DNA of 31,891 nt from Cryoendolithus antarcticus (Eukaryota; Ascomycota; Dothideomycetes; Cladosporiales; Cladosporiaceae), in contig NAJO01000107.1 in assembly GCA_002077065.1 (NCBI GenBank), positions 1-31,891 on the forward strand, in the 5' to 3' direction. A program made the position numbers and the translations under genes. The notes under the pieces are model-generated. The model did not search any database and was not told where the DNA came from. It worked only from the letters and a program-made list of their open reading frames with translations. Shown here piece by piece: positions 1 to 10,155 of this stretch. The stretch's first letter is position 1; each line of letters opens with the position of its first letter.

Positions 1-524
1 GAACGACCGCCAAGCGATGGCAATTCCATCGTCCATTCGACCTTCGCGCACCGTTGCAAGGGCACCTGTGTAGTCCGGACCATCGCCGTAGGCTCGAGTA
101 TTTGCGGATATGCTGGTGGCGCTTGACTCCGTCGCATGCTGTTGGTCTGAAGGCGACTTGGACTATGGTAGTGCTATCAGCACGATCCAGCAAGGCCAAC
201 CGCAAATCGCGCATGACTCACACCGGAAGAGGTCGAGGTAGCTTGCAGGACTGGCAGAGGTATCACATTCTGCGCCGTTGCTTGTGATCCGGAAGGAGCA
301 CGTTTTCGGCGAGAAGGCCGGTTGTATGTGCACTCGACGCCAAAGTCGTAGCAGTTCTGGCATTGCTGCTGCGCGTTCTCGTTGCTCGATTGACGTCTAA
401 TGCTCCGGCGGTGGCACAGGTCGCATGCCTGTGATATGCGCTGTAATTTCTTCGGCCTCTCTGGGACTCCAGATGGCGCGGGCATAGCGTTGGGTTGCGA
501 GCTGCTCGCCATGGATGGAAGCAT
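1..524 (-). CDS. Zn(II)2Cys6 transcription factor, N-terminal part (gene runs off the left edge)
   Basis: Probable DNA-binding nuclear regulator. Exon 1 is 524..222, from the ATG at 524 (101 codons). A 59-nt intron 221..163 has donor GTGAGT, a CTGAT branch-like site and acceptor CATAG. Exon 2 is 162..1 and stays open to the window edge. Residues about 33-71 hold the zinc cluster: ACDLCHRRSIRRQSS, then QCQNCYDFGVECTYNRPSRR. The spacing fits C-x2-C-x6-C-x(n)-C-x2-C-x6-C, except that the third cysteine is absent: Arg-Arg stands where family members, as I remember them, read Arg-Cys-Arg. A Ser/Thr-rich linker follows, and the exon 2 end (MDDGIAIAWRSF) resembles the start of the middle-homology region in this family. 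The C-terminal body lies outside the window. The splice model is inferred but keeps frame exactly (phase 0). The missing ligand suggests a weakened or dead DNA-binding domain. Confidence 0.72.
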
Positions 525-2090
525 GCTTGGTTTTCATGCAGCACTCAGGAAACACAAAGGCAATACGAGTGGCACACTGCTTATTTTCGCTGTGTGATAG
601 TGATGCAAAACGCTTCGTGTCCTTGAGATGGCGTCAAATCGGATCATAGATTTGCCTCCTTCACGTCGTGCGGTACTTGCTTTGCGGCAATCGGCGTCCT
701 ACAATTGTCGATAGCGCGCATAGCGTTGTCGGGGACACGGACATCCCAAGATCAGCAGCAGGCGATATCATGGACTTTTGGTGACGCGCTGGTCCAGACA
801 AGCGTCGAGAGGTGCTGGCATCACTCGACCTCTCGATGCTTCGCGCCTGACGGTAACTCCCTTGGCAGCGAATTTAATTGGAGGAGTCGAGTCCGTTGTG
901 GGTTTCTTCTACATCATCCATACCAGGAGCGGGCTTATAGTCCGCATGGTGGTCTGCATTCGTTGCTTCTGCAACGCGAACTCGAGTGTTGATGTCGATA
1001 TATGCAGCTGTCAGGATGAAGCAGGGTCCAGGGACCCTGACTACTGACTGCCAGTGCTCGCTTCAAGAACAATATATCAGGCCATCACCTCCAATGATGC
1101 CGTATCGCAAGCTAGGCGAGGCCGTTGCCCATACATGTTGCTTCCTGGCGCAGCAGAGCCGCACGAAGCAAGGTGACGAACTTCCAGACAATAGGCTCAC
1201 CTTGCCGCGAACTGATAGCTCCGCGATCGCAGTGCCCTCTGGCTCACTCCATCTTCGCTGTCGCACCCCGGAGTGTGGCACCATGCCACCCGGACTAACA
1301 CCTCGTGATCCACGAAATCTGACTGAATGCGCGCGAGATCTAGGATGGAGTGTGTTTTCTGCTGAAGATGTGACAAGGGGTGAAGATGTCACTGGTGATG
1401 CTGCGGCATTGTTGTGAAGTCGCTAAGATGACTCACCAAACCATCGGAGTGTAACTCCGAACCACGAAATGGACATCGATGAAACCGGGGCTGCGCGCTG
1501 ATTGCGATTCAGCACTGCAGCACGGTTGAATCATGTGGCGCGCAGTCTGACTGCTAGTGGTACATCGGCTGTCACTCCTTCGCTTTGCGCCTCACAAAGC
1601 TAGCTTCGATTACATGGTTCCCGGATCGCGAGCCGAAGCACAGTAGCGGATTGTCCAGGTCACTCGCAAGGGCTGCATGATGGCCCCAGAACCCCTCGAG
1701 CGGTCCGGTAGAGCCCTGGCGCCTTCACCACCGTCAGGGAAATGCCTTCGACCACAAGGACGCCCGCTGCAGGTCGGATCTGCATGTTGCGGTGGCCGAA
1801 TCGCCATCCAAAGGAGCATACTCCGCCTTGGCAGTGACGAGCGCTGATGGCATCGCAGTGGACCGGTAGCCTCGCCAGATGCTATGTCGGCGCGGAATGT
1901 TGCTACCCAGTCCTGAACGCTTCTCATCGCGCTAGCTCCATGGTAGACGCTTTCTTCGGCGAGGGAAAAAAGCTTCCCATGACATGTTATTCGGATGCAT
2001 TTTTGCGAGTCATGCAAGCTTCGCCCTAACTGGTCGGCCTCAGGCACCTCTAGGGTCGGTCCTGCCAGGTGGATGGCGGCAACCTTACTC
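525..2090. other. No recognisable gene
   Basis: This stretch has balanced composition and only short overlapping open frames. The longest are 986-1417 (+, 143 codons) and 1610-2047 (-, 145 codons). Neither shows a family motif, convincing splice sites or partner exons. It may hold the promoter of the regulator at 1-524 on its left side, but no specific site can be pointed to. Confidence 0.5.
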
Positions 2091-2099
2091 TATCATGTT

Positions 2100-3828
2100 A
2101 CAAAGAAAAGAAGGCACATGTGTAAAAGATCCCACTATATAGAGCTACAATGGCGACCCCGCGTAAGTAAAAGCCTAACACCTTACCTACCGACCTTATT
2201 AGCTAGGATACTTAGTCCTAAATGTTATAAGACCTCGATATTAGCGCTATATAGGATATTATAGAATAGCATAGAAAGGATATAAAGATACCTTTCTATC
2301 TTATATTAACGTGTCTCTTACTTACTCCGTCTCCTATATAGGTTAAGGTCCGTCGCCGCTCTCGCGAAAACGCTATTCGCTAAGACTACTAACATCGTAT
2401 AGAAGCTATCCGCTATAAGATTGAGGCTATTACTAATAAAGACAAGGAGTAGTTATACGTACTATGCTAGCTACCTTCCTTATATTATATCGAAAATAAC
2501 CTAATATCTATCTAGTCGTGCACGCTAACTCCCCTAATTCTAACGTTATTACGAGCTAGTATAGAAGAAATAGTAGCTCGAAGACCTTATTACGACTTTA
2601 AAGCGCGAATTAGATTGTACTATTAAGACTACCGTAAGGAACCTATAAATTAGGATCGAGGAGCGGGTAGAAGAAATAGAGAACTAAGTAAAGTTATAAG
2701 AATAAGAATAGGAATTTATACGCCTAATTTAGTACTCTAGTAGCCTATATAGGAAACTATCCTATTAACTATCTAAGAAGGAAACTACTATCATAGTAAA
2801 AACTTCTAACCCTATCTCTTACCTTACTTTTATAGTTAGTTTACCTTCTAGAAGTATACTAGGCTATATACTAGTTATACTCCTACTCCCTATCTTAAGT
2901 AAGTATCCTCCTCTTACCTACCTCCTCCCTCCTCTCTAATTTCCGCTTAGTCTCCTCTATAAGTTAAAACTATATAGTATATCCTTTATCTAGGATCTAC
3001 GGAGTAATCCTATTATTATAGGGCGTAGTTAGTATGTAGTAAAGTTATAGTAGCCTTAGCGCCTAAGGCACTACGCTTAGCGGCTATATGCGTACTACCT
3101 ACGAGTCGTAGGCGGGTAATGCGTAAAGCAGCGATTAGTCTTAGGATCTAGGTAGTGCTTGCTTAGTGTAGTCCTATACGTTACGAGATACCTATAATAT
3201 AGATATCCTTTATTACTAAGAAACTTACTCCTAGGTATAATGGCCTAGTTCTTCTTCTATAAATCTTTAAGCTAGCTTTCCTCTATAGGGTTAAAACTTA
3301 GAGGTATCGTATATATAAGAACCTAGAAGGCTTAACTTATAACCTTTACTAATAGAGCAATCCTCTTAGTCTAGCTCTTAGTCTTCTCTAACTCCTTCCT
3401 TACCTCCTATTCTACTATAAACACCTTAATACTCCTACCTCCTATCTACTTTACCCTAATAATCTCCTTTCTCCTAATCCTCTTAACTAGCTCTCTATAG
3501 GAGAGTGCTATAATCTCCTTACGCTCCTTTAGATCCTAGTTCCTAATTATTAACCCCCTAAGGTTATTCCCTAGCTATAACTCCTACCTAGGTCTTCTAT
3601 TCTTCTAGAGTATTTTCTATATGTCCCTAATCCCCTAGAGGATAAGGTTGTTATTAGGAAGTTACTACTACCTAGTAGTTATAGCTTATAGGATAGAGAT
3701 GACTTAGGCAGCCTTCTAGAGTAGGATCTTATATGTCCTAGCATATAGGTCTTGCCTAGTATAGGCCGCTATAATATCTACTTAGAGTGCTTGCACTATT
3801 TAGGTATTAAGGGCTTAGTATTACTAGG
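2100..3828. mobile_element. RIP-mutated repeat relic (type of element not identifiable)
   Basis: The tract is saturated with TA, CTA and TAG, and has almost no CA or TG dinucleotides; for example the 60-base row at 2641-2700 has neither. All frames are full of stops. CpA-to-TpA conversion with loss of TpG on the other strand is the hallmark of repeat-induced point mutation, which acts on duplicated DNA in ascomycetes, so this is best read as an old transposon copy. The left edge is near 2080-2130, where normal composition ends. The right edge abuts the solo LTR at 3829, and the same A/G-rich minus-strand coding bias seems to resume at 4209. No transposase or polymerase motif survives, so the class is left open. 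Confidence 0.72.
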
Positions 3829-4208
3829 TGTTACGGTGTACTACGGTACGTTGTAATATACTCCTTATATAGCGTCTCTACATGTGGATATAGCCGTTAA
3901 GGGGTTAGTGAGTCGTGTAGAAGTAAAGGGTATAATAATAAGGTTAAGCTGAGTTAAGCAAGAAGCTCTACTATCTACTATAAAGACCGTGAACTATATA
4001 CTCGTCTTCGAACAAGGACTTGTGTGGCTCGCCGTGATCTCAGTGGGCGTGCTCACTGATCACTGATCGCTGAGCGACTGAGCAGATCGCTCTGCTCAGT
4101 CACGTGACCAGGCTGAGCAGTCTACGCTCACGAGTGTTCGGGTCGCAGGGTTCTGGCTTGGCGTCCGGCCAGCCAATCAAGAACGTGTTACTGCACGGAA
4201 CCGTAACA
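3829..4208. mobile_element. Solo LTR (380 bp) with 5-bp target duplication
   Basis: The unit begins TGTTACGG and ends CCGTAACA, an 8-bp perfect terminal inverted repeat with the TG...CA ends of retroviral-type LTRs. It is flanked on both sides by CTAGG (3824-3828 and 4209-4213), a 5-bp target-site duplication typical of Gypsy/Copia integrases. There is no internal gag-pol on either side, so this is a solo LTR left by LTR-LTR recombination. Unlike its surroundings it retains TG and CA, so it probably arrived after the neighbouring DNA was mutated. A TATA-like TATATAG lies near 3990-4000, readable on the minus strand. Orientation is not certain. Confidence 0.88.
4076..4101. repeat. Perfect hairpin inside the solo LTR
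   Basis: Two 11-nt arms, GACTGAGCAGA (4076-4086) and TCTGCTCAGTC (4091-4101), are perfect inverted complements around a 4-nt loop TCGC. An ACTGATC direct repeat lies just to the left. It could be a regulatory palindrome or an RNA stem of the LTR; only the symmetry is observed. Confidence 0.8.
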
Positions 4209-4335
4209 CTAGGATGGTGTATTCTGTTCCTATGATAGGTGCCCCTAACCTCTTCTTGCTCCCCTAGGTCCTCCTCTACTGCCCTATAGTAGTCCTCTGT
4301 CCTTAGTATTCTCCTCTCCTCCGCTCTGGTCACTT
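4209..4335 (-). other. Probable continuation of the relic to the right of the solo LTR
   Basis: Starting with the right CTAGG duplication, the minus strand encodes a charged run (EERRILRTEDYYRAVEEDLG) up to the LTR boundary. It has the purine-rich coding bias seen on the minus strand of the relic at 2100-3828, so the LTR seems to have landed inside one pre-existing element or gene. No family is recognised. Confidence 0.4.
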
Positions 4336-4466
4336 CCTTGCTCCTTAGGTGTATATTTTTCTTTGAGCAAAGTTATAGATATGCGGTATACTGTCTTCGC
4401 TCGAACAACAACTTGATACCGATCGATGCGATGTGGGTGGCAAAGCTGCTTCAGCTTCCAGACAGT

Positions 4467-6079
4467 CTAAGATCCCACACCATGAAACAGCAACATCAAC
4501 TTCCTTCCAACAGCCGGCTCCAACTGCGTCCCATCCCCCGCAATCTTGACCTCGCGATTAGCATTCCACGCATTCCTCAGCCCCCTCGTCCGAAAGAGCG
4601 GTAATAGTCGTGCTTATCCACTCGATGATGAACGGTCGCCCGAGATCCTGCTCCGCAGTCGTGTCATTGGTAATCTGTTCCTTCAACGAGGAGCATCCCT
4701 CTTCGGTCAGGGCATCGGCTTCCCAGAAGATCGTCCCACGTGCCGAGTCGTCAATGATGCGACCAGAGGGCGCTGTTGCGGTTGCAGCAGTAAGGATGGA
4801 CTGCGGTCCATCGTCGGGAGAACTCTGCTCGTGTGGCACTGGGGACGTGGCTGCAGCAAGATCACCAGAGATGGGCGCCAGCATGCGAGCGTAGCCGAAG
4901 TACTCACCGGACTTATTTGCCGAGAAAATCAGGTAAACGTTATCCGAGCGCTTGAAAGCGGCGTCCAACGCAGCCTCGTTGTGCACTTGGGTCGTCCACT
5001 TGCTGCGGCGCACGCTGGCATCGAGGTCTTGCGAAGTGAGACTCTTAAGTATAAAGAATGTCTCTGGAATACGACGAGCCCTGTATGGAGGGATGTCGGA
5101 AACCAATTCCTTCTGTACCTGCGGGGCCGCAGGTGGACCTCCGACGATGGTTGGAGTCTCTAACTCATCGGCTTCTGAGACGGGCGAGACGGAATGGGTG
5201 AGAGCCGGGATCGAAGCTGCGCCAGGTGAAGGCACCTTCGTGGTAGTACTTGCTCCTTTCCTCAGACGACAAACCAGCCGCACACCATTGAACCGTGAAT
5301 CGTAGAATCGATGCATGGCGGCCGAACATGCTGCCTCAGTCCGATAGTTGACAAATGCGCAATTGCTTTTTGCGATCAGGAATAGGCTTTCGATATCCGT
5401 GGTCGCGTCTCGGGAAAAGTGGTCTTTGAGATCGGCAATGCTACCCGCTGGTGGGAGGTTTCCGACCCAAAGCGCGAACCCAGGTTGCCTTGGCTTGCGC
5501 GGAGGACCTCGAGGCGCGCTGAAGACAGGTGAAAGCTGTGGGCCCACTTAGGCACCGTGATCTGGATAACGGTCAATGCTGCACTTGCGGACATGCTTGG
5601 TGACCTGTGAGCTCACTGTGGCTCATGCCGCCCATACCTGTGCAAGGTCCAGTCCCAAGGAATGCTCGCGAGTGCTGCCACTCTGCAGGCGTCATAGGAG
5701 CGGGTCCGGCTCCGTGCATAAGAAGACCTCTTCCTGGCGGCAGGTACATCTGAGGGTATGGCGTACCTGATGCCATCGGTCGTTGGTACTGCTGACCTGA
5801 CATAGCGAAAGATGGTCCATAGTCCTGGAACTCATACTGGAGCATATGATGCTGTTGGGGGTGCTGGACATGTTGTGGCAGTAGGTGCAGGTTGCCATGT
5901 GCTATCTGCGGATTGATGTACGCAAGATGTCGTCCATACTGGTCCATCGCGCCAGGGAAAGGGTGCTGACTAGAGTGCTGTAGAGCTGCATGCTGCTGTG
6001 GCTGAATGGGTGGTAGAGCGGCGTCGACACTCTGCATACTGAACGGCTGATCGCCGTAGCGGTTAGGTGAATGGCTCAT
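4467..6079 (-). pseudogene. RRM plus YTH domain RNA-binding protein (m6A-reader type), frameshifted near the C-terminus
   Basis: Predicted RNA-binding protein of the YTH family, whose members bind N6-methyladenosine in RNA. Exon 1 starts at ATG 6079 (MSHSPNRYG) and encodes a Gln/Pro/His-rich region. Two phase-1 donors are possible: GTATGG at 5637 (intron 5637..5547) or GTCACC at 5604 (58 nt, TTGAC branch). Exon 2 starts at 5546. An RRM follows (LWVGNLP as RNP2, NCAFVNY as RNP1), then a YTH domain (ETFFILKSLT, a SKW tryptophan, VYLIFSANKSGEYFGYARM, GTIFWEAD, LGRPFIIEW). Tryptophans sit where the methyl-A cage is expected. After ISTT the frame breaks at about 4605-4604: one surplus or two missing bases shift it, and the conserved end (PLFRTRGLRNAWNANREVKI, ending FHGVGS) continues in another frame to a TAG at 4469-4467. 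The unshifted frame stops at 4558. This is pseudogenisation or a sequence error. Confidence 0.85.
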
Positions 6080-7459
6080 CTGTAATACAGGGCCGCCTAG
6101 GTTGCAGTCCAGGGGCGATCAAAGAATACTTTCCTATAACCGAAAATACCTTCAAGTGGTGGCGCTAAGCTCTGCGATACTTGAAGAGTTGCCGCCTCGC
6201 CAACACAGAGGCCTGCTATGACGGCAGCGTGAAGAGCCGCGACATGGCTATGAGAGGGTAATGATCGGTAAACCGCCATGATCGAGGGCCGCAAGTTGCT
6301 GGCAATACTCCCAACTAGCTTGAGCTCAGTCCAAGCGTGGCCTAGGAATGTTTCGAAGCCGTGGCAAAGTGACATTCACCTTTCCATTGCAGAGGTGAAG
6401 TTCGATGCGGTGGTGGACTACGGAATAAAGTCCGACACCGATGCTTGCTAGACTGCAGATCTGCTAGCATTGGCAGCAGGGCCCACAGGTCACGATACAG
6501 TACCGGGGGAAGAGCCCATAGTATTCCGACCACTCGCCTGCTGTTCCTTGTGCGATGAGTTTGGCGCGGCTTTGTGGTAGTTTTTTGAACACCGATCTGA
6601 AGGGGGGGCAGGTCAGCACGGCTAGGAATCTCGCGTGACAGCAATAACGCCAGATTTGAACGCTGCAGCAATTGCATTCATGTCTCCACGCCGTTTCCTA
6701 TCATGTGAGTTCGGCCTTGAGCGGAGCCATCCTCCGTCAGGCAGGATCGATCTCGCATACCCTCCGGTAAATCCAACTCCCATGCTGACGCAGATTGTCC
6801 TGCATCCACTTCCAATCCTCCAGACCGCCGAGCTACTCTTGCAACCACAAACGCGCGAGTTTTCAAGGAGATCCGCTGCATTATGACGGCAGGATGGCAC
6901 TGCGCATGCGATATTTTGACTTACTCGGAGCGATTGCGTATCTGTATTCATGTATCCATCGGCGGAGTTGAGCGCATAGCCCGACTAGACTGTGGTCTTT
7001 GAGCAGACACGCGATGGTGGCGAACACGACTCTCGGCTCCTCGATAGCTTTCCGGAACATACACAATCATTGTGTCGAGACAATGTCCATCTCGCCTATA
7101 TAGTACACGGAGATGATTTCCGATTGGCATGGCGCGGCTGCATGGCACAGACGGCACGGAGTAGCTATGATCAGAAGCATGAATGCGCTCGGAACCGAGC
7201 TTCAAGGCCACGAAGTGATGAAGGGGCCAGGGCGGCAATTACGGTAGTAACGCATGTGGATGATTGACCAAGGTCATGTAGACAAAGCCAAGGTACGCAC
7301 GGACAATATCCGGCTAACGGACCGATCTCCGAAGTGGCTCATAGTTTGACTAGCAGTCAGGGTACCTTACCCCGCAAGGCAGAATCGAGGGAAGTCGATG
7401 GGAACGTGGGAACGTGTGCACAGGTAGAAGTGAGCTCTCCAGCGGCAAGTGTTTGAGGA
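6080..7459. other. No recognisable gene
   Basis: Only short overlapping frames of 60-110 codons are present, with no family motifs, domain signatures or linked splice sites. The right-hand side (5' on the minus strand) presumably contains the promoter and 5' leader of the YTH gene. The far end may hold further unreadable remains of the NLR relic that is visible from about 7460. Confidence 0.45.
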
Positions 7460-8296
7460 AAACTATAGCCGTACCCTCGAATCCCCGACTGCAAGTGTCT
7501 GATGGGGGATACATAGAAGTATGCAACGATACTGCAACATAGCAACTATATGTGACCGCAACAGCCCAAACCTCACCAGCGGTTTGATCGTCTGCCGGTA
7601 GTAGTAGTCGTCCCACTACTCGTCCTGATCATTCACGCGCCGCAATTATATGCCCTGTAACCACGACGGCAGCTCCGTGTCTGTTGCCGCACATGCCTCG
7701 TGCATCCCACCACTCGCTAGCCAAAACATCTCCGTCTATACGTTAGCTCGATCAAGGCATATGAGAAGGGCCAAAAAGTCGATAGGACGGATGTTAGTAT
7801 CGCGCTCCTCTACATCGCGAAGTGATGCCAGACTGGCTTCCCATACCGTCCACAACGTCTAGTCGTACTCTGTAGCTTCGGCATACTTCCGACCCGGTAA
7901 GAGCCTATCTGGATGACGCTGGAAATCGGCAAGATAGCGCTGCATCGCGTCATGCGCCTTAGCACCTTCGTCCACGTCAGAGCCGATGCGAGCGCCTGCT
8001 AGATCGACCGCCAAAGCCAGTCGATCCAGCGTGTCCACAAGTTGTGTCGTGGTGCTTAGGAGCTCTTCGCTAGCACTTCGTAAATCCTCGGACACTGCAC
8101 TAAGCAATAGCGTCCGCGCGTCGTCCACGCTCATCTCCTCCACCCTCACCACTTGACTGTCACGCCCTAACATCTGTGATGCGTGGCTATCCTGGCTTGT
8201 CACGATCACGGAGCCAGCGTGGCCTTGGGGAAGGATAGTCTTGACCCCACAATCAAGCTTGACCGCGTTATCGATAATCATAATCCATCTTTGCAT
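7460..8296 (-). pseudogene. NB-ARC (NLR-type) domain fragment with four in-frame stops
   Basis: The frame from 8296 shows the second half of a fungal NB-ARC ATPase: RWIMIIDNA is a Walker B-like strand, GSVIVTSQD the sensor strand, and LDRLALAVDLAGARI the GxPLA-like motif. It runs to YAEATEYD and a TAG at 7861-7859. The same frame then continues recognisably (LWTVWEASLASL, PIDFLALLICLDRANV, TEMFWLASGGMHEACAATD, LPSWLQGI, WDDYYYRQTIKPLVRFGLL) through a TAG at 7738-7736, a TAA at 7648-7646 and a TAG at 7618-7616. Homology fades after about 7550. The P-loop half of the domain is missing because upstream sequence is CCCH zinc-finger coding. Intact relatives are intracellular NLR-like proteins linked to fungal self/non-self recognition. 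This copy is dead: four stops, truncated at both ends. Confidence 0.75.
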
Positions 8297-8701
8297 GACC
8301 GTGGAGTTGGGCTTGGAGGGGTGGCCAAAAGCGCTGGGCCTGTCTGCTACGATGGCCGTGGGGTGATGCGCGCAGCTTGCCTTTCTTCAGCCACGTCACG
8401 TTGAACGGGGGGAATGAGAGCTGGGGACTTACTGGCAATTCACATCTGATTTCTGACAGCCGCCACGCGCCCAGTAGAAGCAAGTCACACTTTGCTTTGT
8501 GTAGCTCAGGGCGCGATGTTGGGTTTCTGGAGAAGGGATGTTGGGGGGCGGGTTGATGGGCGATGGCGTAGGAGGGAGAGGCTTGAAGGCCTGCCGGAGA
8601 GGTTGTGGGGGTGCTTGATAGGAGGGTTGTGCGGGTGAGTGGTGTTGCGCTTGGGCTTGGAGACGCGGTTGGGGAAGGTCATCTTTGTCTGTGGTCTGCA
8701 A
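8297..8701 (-). CDS. CCCH zinc-finger protein exons, fused in frame to the NB-ARC fragment
   Basis: The exon ending at 8433 encodes a Pro/Gln-rich run followed by VTCFYWARGGCQKSDVNC. A 57-nt intron (8432..8376, donor GTAAGT, acceptor GGCAAG) restores CHCAHHPTAIVADRPS, giving an exact C-x7-C-x6-C-x3-H zinc finger that spans the splice site. The reading continues without a stop (AFGHPSKPNSTVMQ) straight into RWIMIIDNA of the NB-ARC fragment at 8296. The 5' side begins at an acceptor-like TTGCAG just before 8699, with a CTAAC branch site about 25 nt upstream, so at least one more exon is missing. CCCH fingers usually bind RNA. Homology to the finger is clear; whether the fusion is one gene or two abutting relics is not. 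Confidence 0.7.
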
Positions 8702-9223
8702 GGGCTAGGGTAGCAGTGTTAGATGGGGTGGTGGGGCGAAGGTCCTCGATGATGCGGTGGTGGGGTGTTCTGACAATAAATATTAGTGTTGATCGGCCTC
8801 TTGCAAACGCGCGTCCCGTGAGAAGCAGAGAGAAGTGTTTCCTGTAAGGAAGGAGCGACTGGACCTACCGCAAAGCCTTCACTTGCGCGCAGCCTGCACA
8901 CTCGCCACCCGTTGAAGAAGCTACTCAGGCAGGGCAGAGGCCCAAACTGCATACCTTTTAATCAAGAGACGTCGTTCTCATGTGCTCATGGCTAGTTATA
9001 CACGTACTTGTAGAATGCTAAACGCCCAGTTTGCCACCATGCCCGACCGTGTATGTGGGCTTTGACCCGTTGTCATCCGGATGTATCGACCCCTGTCCCC
9101 AAACGCCATCGCTAATCGTTGCTCAGTGCGAGATAATATGTTATTGAAGTGTGTTGCGCCCTCGATATGCGGTCACTTCGTCGTTGCGTGCATGCCAGGA
9201 CCTGAAAGGCTGAACGGCAAGAT
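8702..9223. other. Upstream part of the CCCH gene and intergenic DNA; no exon assigned
   Basis: On the minus strand a CTAAC branch site and TTGCAG acceptor mark the end of an intron at about 8700. A second candidate acceptor (CTAATATTTATTGTCAG) lies near 8770 and a GTAGGT donor near 8870, but no exon with recognisable coding sequence or start codon could be chosen. Nothing is recognised from about 8960 to 9223. Confidence 0.4.
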
Positions 9224-10155
9224 TCAGTGTGCCAACCAGCCATGCGCTTGTGCTTCCATGGGCGTATTGCCTGCACCGTCCATGTGTTGCGAGTACTTCA
9301 GGGACGGGTAGTCCGCGAAATCCACGGTAGATCGACGAAGCCGGCATTCGGGCAACGACAAGGAGAAGTTCGCGTTCGAATCATGGCTCTCAGCCATGGT
9401 GGAGGGGAGCATTTGGCTGTTGCATTGGAACTGGTTGCTGGACGTCGAGCTCGAGGCGCTGAGCGGCTCGGATGCATCGTAGGCGTATTGCAGGGACTGT
9501 CCGTCAATTAGAGCTGGGATCTGGAGTGGAAAGGCATCGGATCCGCGACGGAGAGTTTTGAAGGTAGTGCTGGAGACTGGTCAGTCCGTGTTCTCGTGTT
9601 GCCAATGCCAAATGCTAGGAACTTCAGGGTTGCATTGCGTTACCCTCTGAACGTTGGATGACGCAGAGCTGTTGTAGATCCAAGAGATTCCAATGTGACG
9701 GACGTACCCCTCGTTGTGATTCATTCTGAGCTTCGCAAGCAGCAGTGTAGCCGTTTGATCGCTGTCCTCGACAAGTATCCGCAGTAGTGCAGTATCTTGG
9801 GCGTGCTCCTGCGTACTGCTCGCCAGCTGGTCCTTGAGGCTCTGCATCTTGGTGACTCCTTCGGAAGTGTCGTACGTGCAGCAGGTGTTTGCTATCTGGC
9901 ATCGTGTACATAGAGGGTGTTGGCCACCGCACTAGTGTTGAGTCAGCAATGGCAATGGAACGACGTCGTGGGAGGTGGTCGGACCTTCGTTTTCTTCGCT
10001 CTGCACTGCCGACACGCATTGCGGGTGATTCTCTCTCTGCGCGCACTTCTGCTCTTTGGAATTAAGCACAAGGCTTCCTCTAGCTTGATCGGAGGAGATG
10101 TCGAGCTGTCGTCGCCCTCGAGCAAGTCGATGTCCCCTTCCAGCTTGGACACCAT
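9224..10155 (-). CDS. Compact Zn(II)2Cys6 transcription factor, three exons, intact
   Basis: Exon 1 is 10155..9985 (ATG, MVSKLEGDIDL). Intron 1 is 9984..9932 (53 nt, CTGAC branch, ACTAG acceptor). Exon 2 is 9931..9708. Intron 2 is 9707..9570 (138 nt, donor GTACGT, CTGAC branch, TCTCCAG acceptor). Exon 3 is 9569..9224. Phases 0 and 2 match, giving 246 residues. The zinc cluster spans intron 1: NACRQCRAKKTK joins CGGQHPLCTRCQIANTCCTY, with all six cysteines present. A short leucine-rich coiled coil follows (TKMQSLKDQLASS, TALLRILVEDSD, TLLLAKLRMN), as is usual for dimerisation, then a Ser-rich tail containing TVDFADYPSLKYSQ. No middle-homology domain is present, so the protein is far shorter than the usual 500-900 residues. 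It is either a natural short form or truncated at the 9224 stop. No target can be named. Confidence 0.8.

Noticed and set aside
986..2047. Open frames of 143 (+) and 145 (-) codons
   Set aside because: No domain, and the length is within chance for this GC level.
2100..3828. Centromere or replication origin because of the TA-rich sequence
   Set aside because: The CpA/TpG loss explains the composition as RIP of a repeat.
4546..5163. 205-codon plus-strand open frame
   Set aside because: It lies opposite the RRM/YTH exon on the minus strand, which has clear RNP and YTH motifs; the plus-strand product has none.
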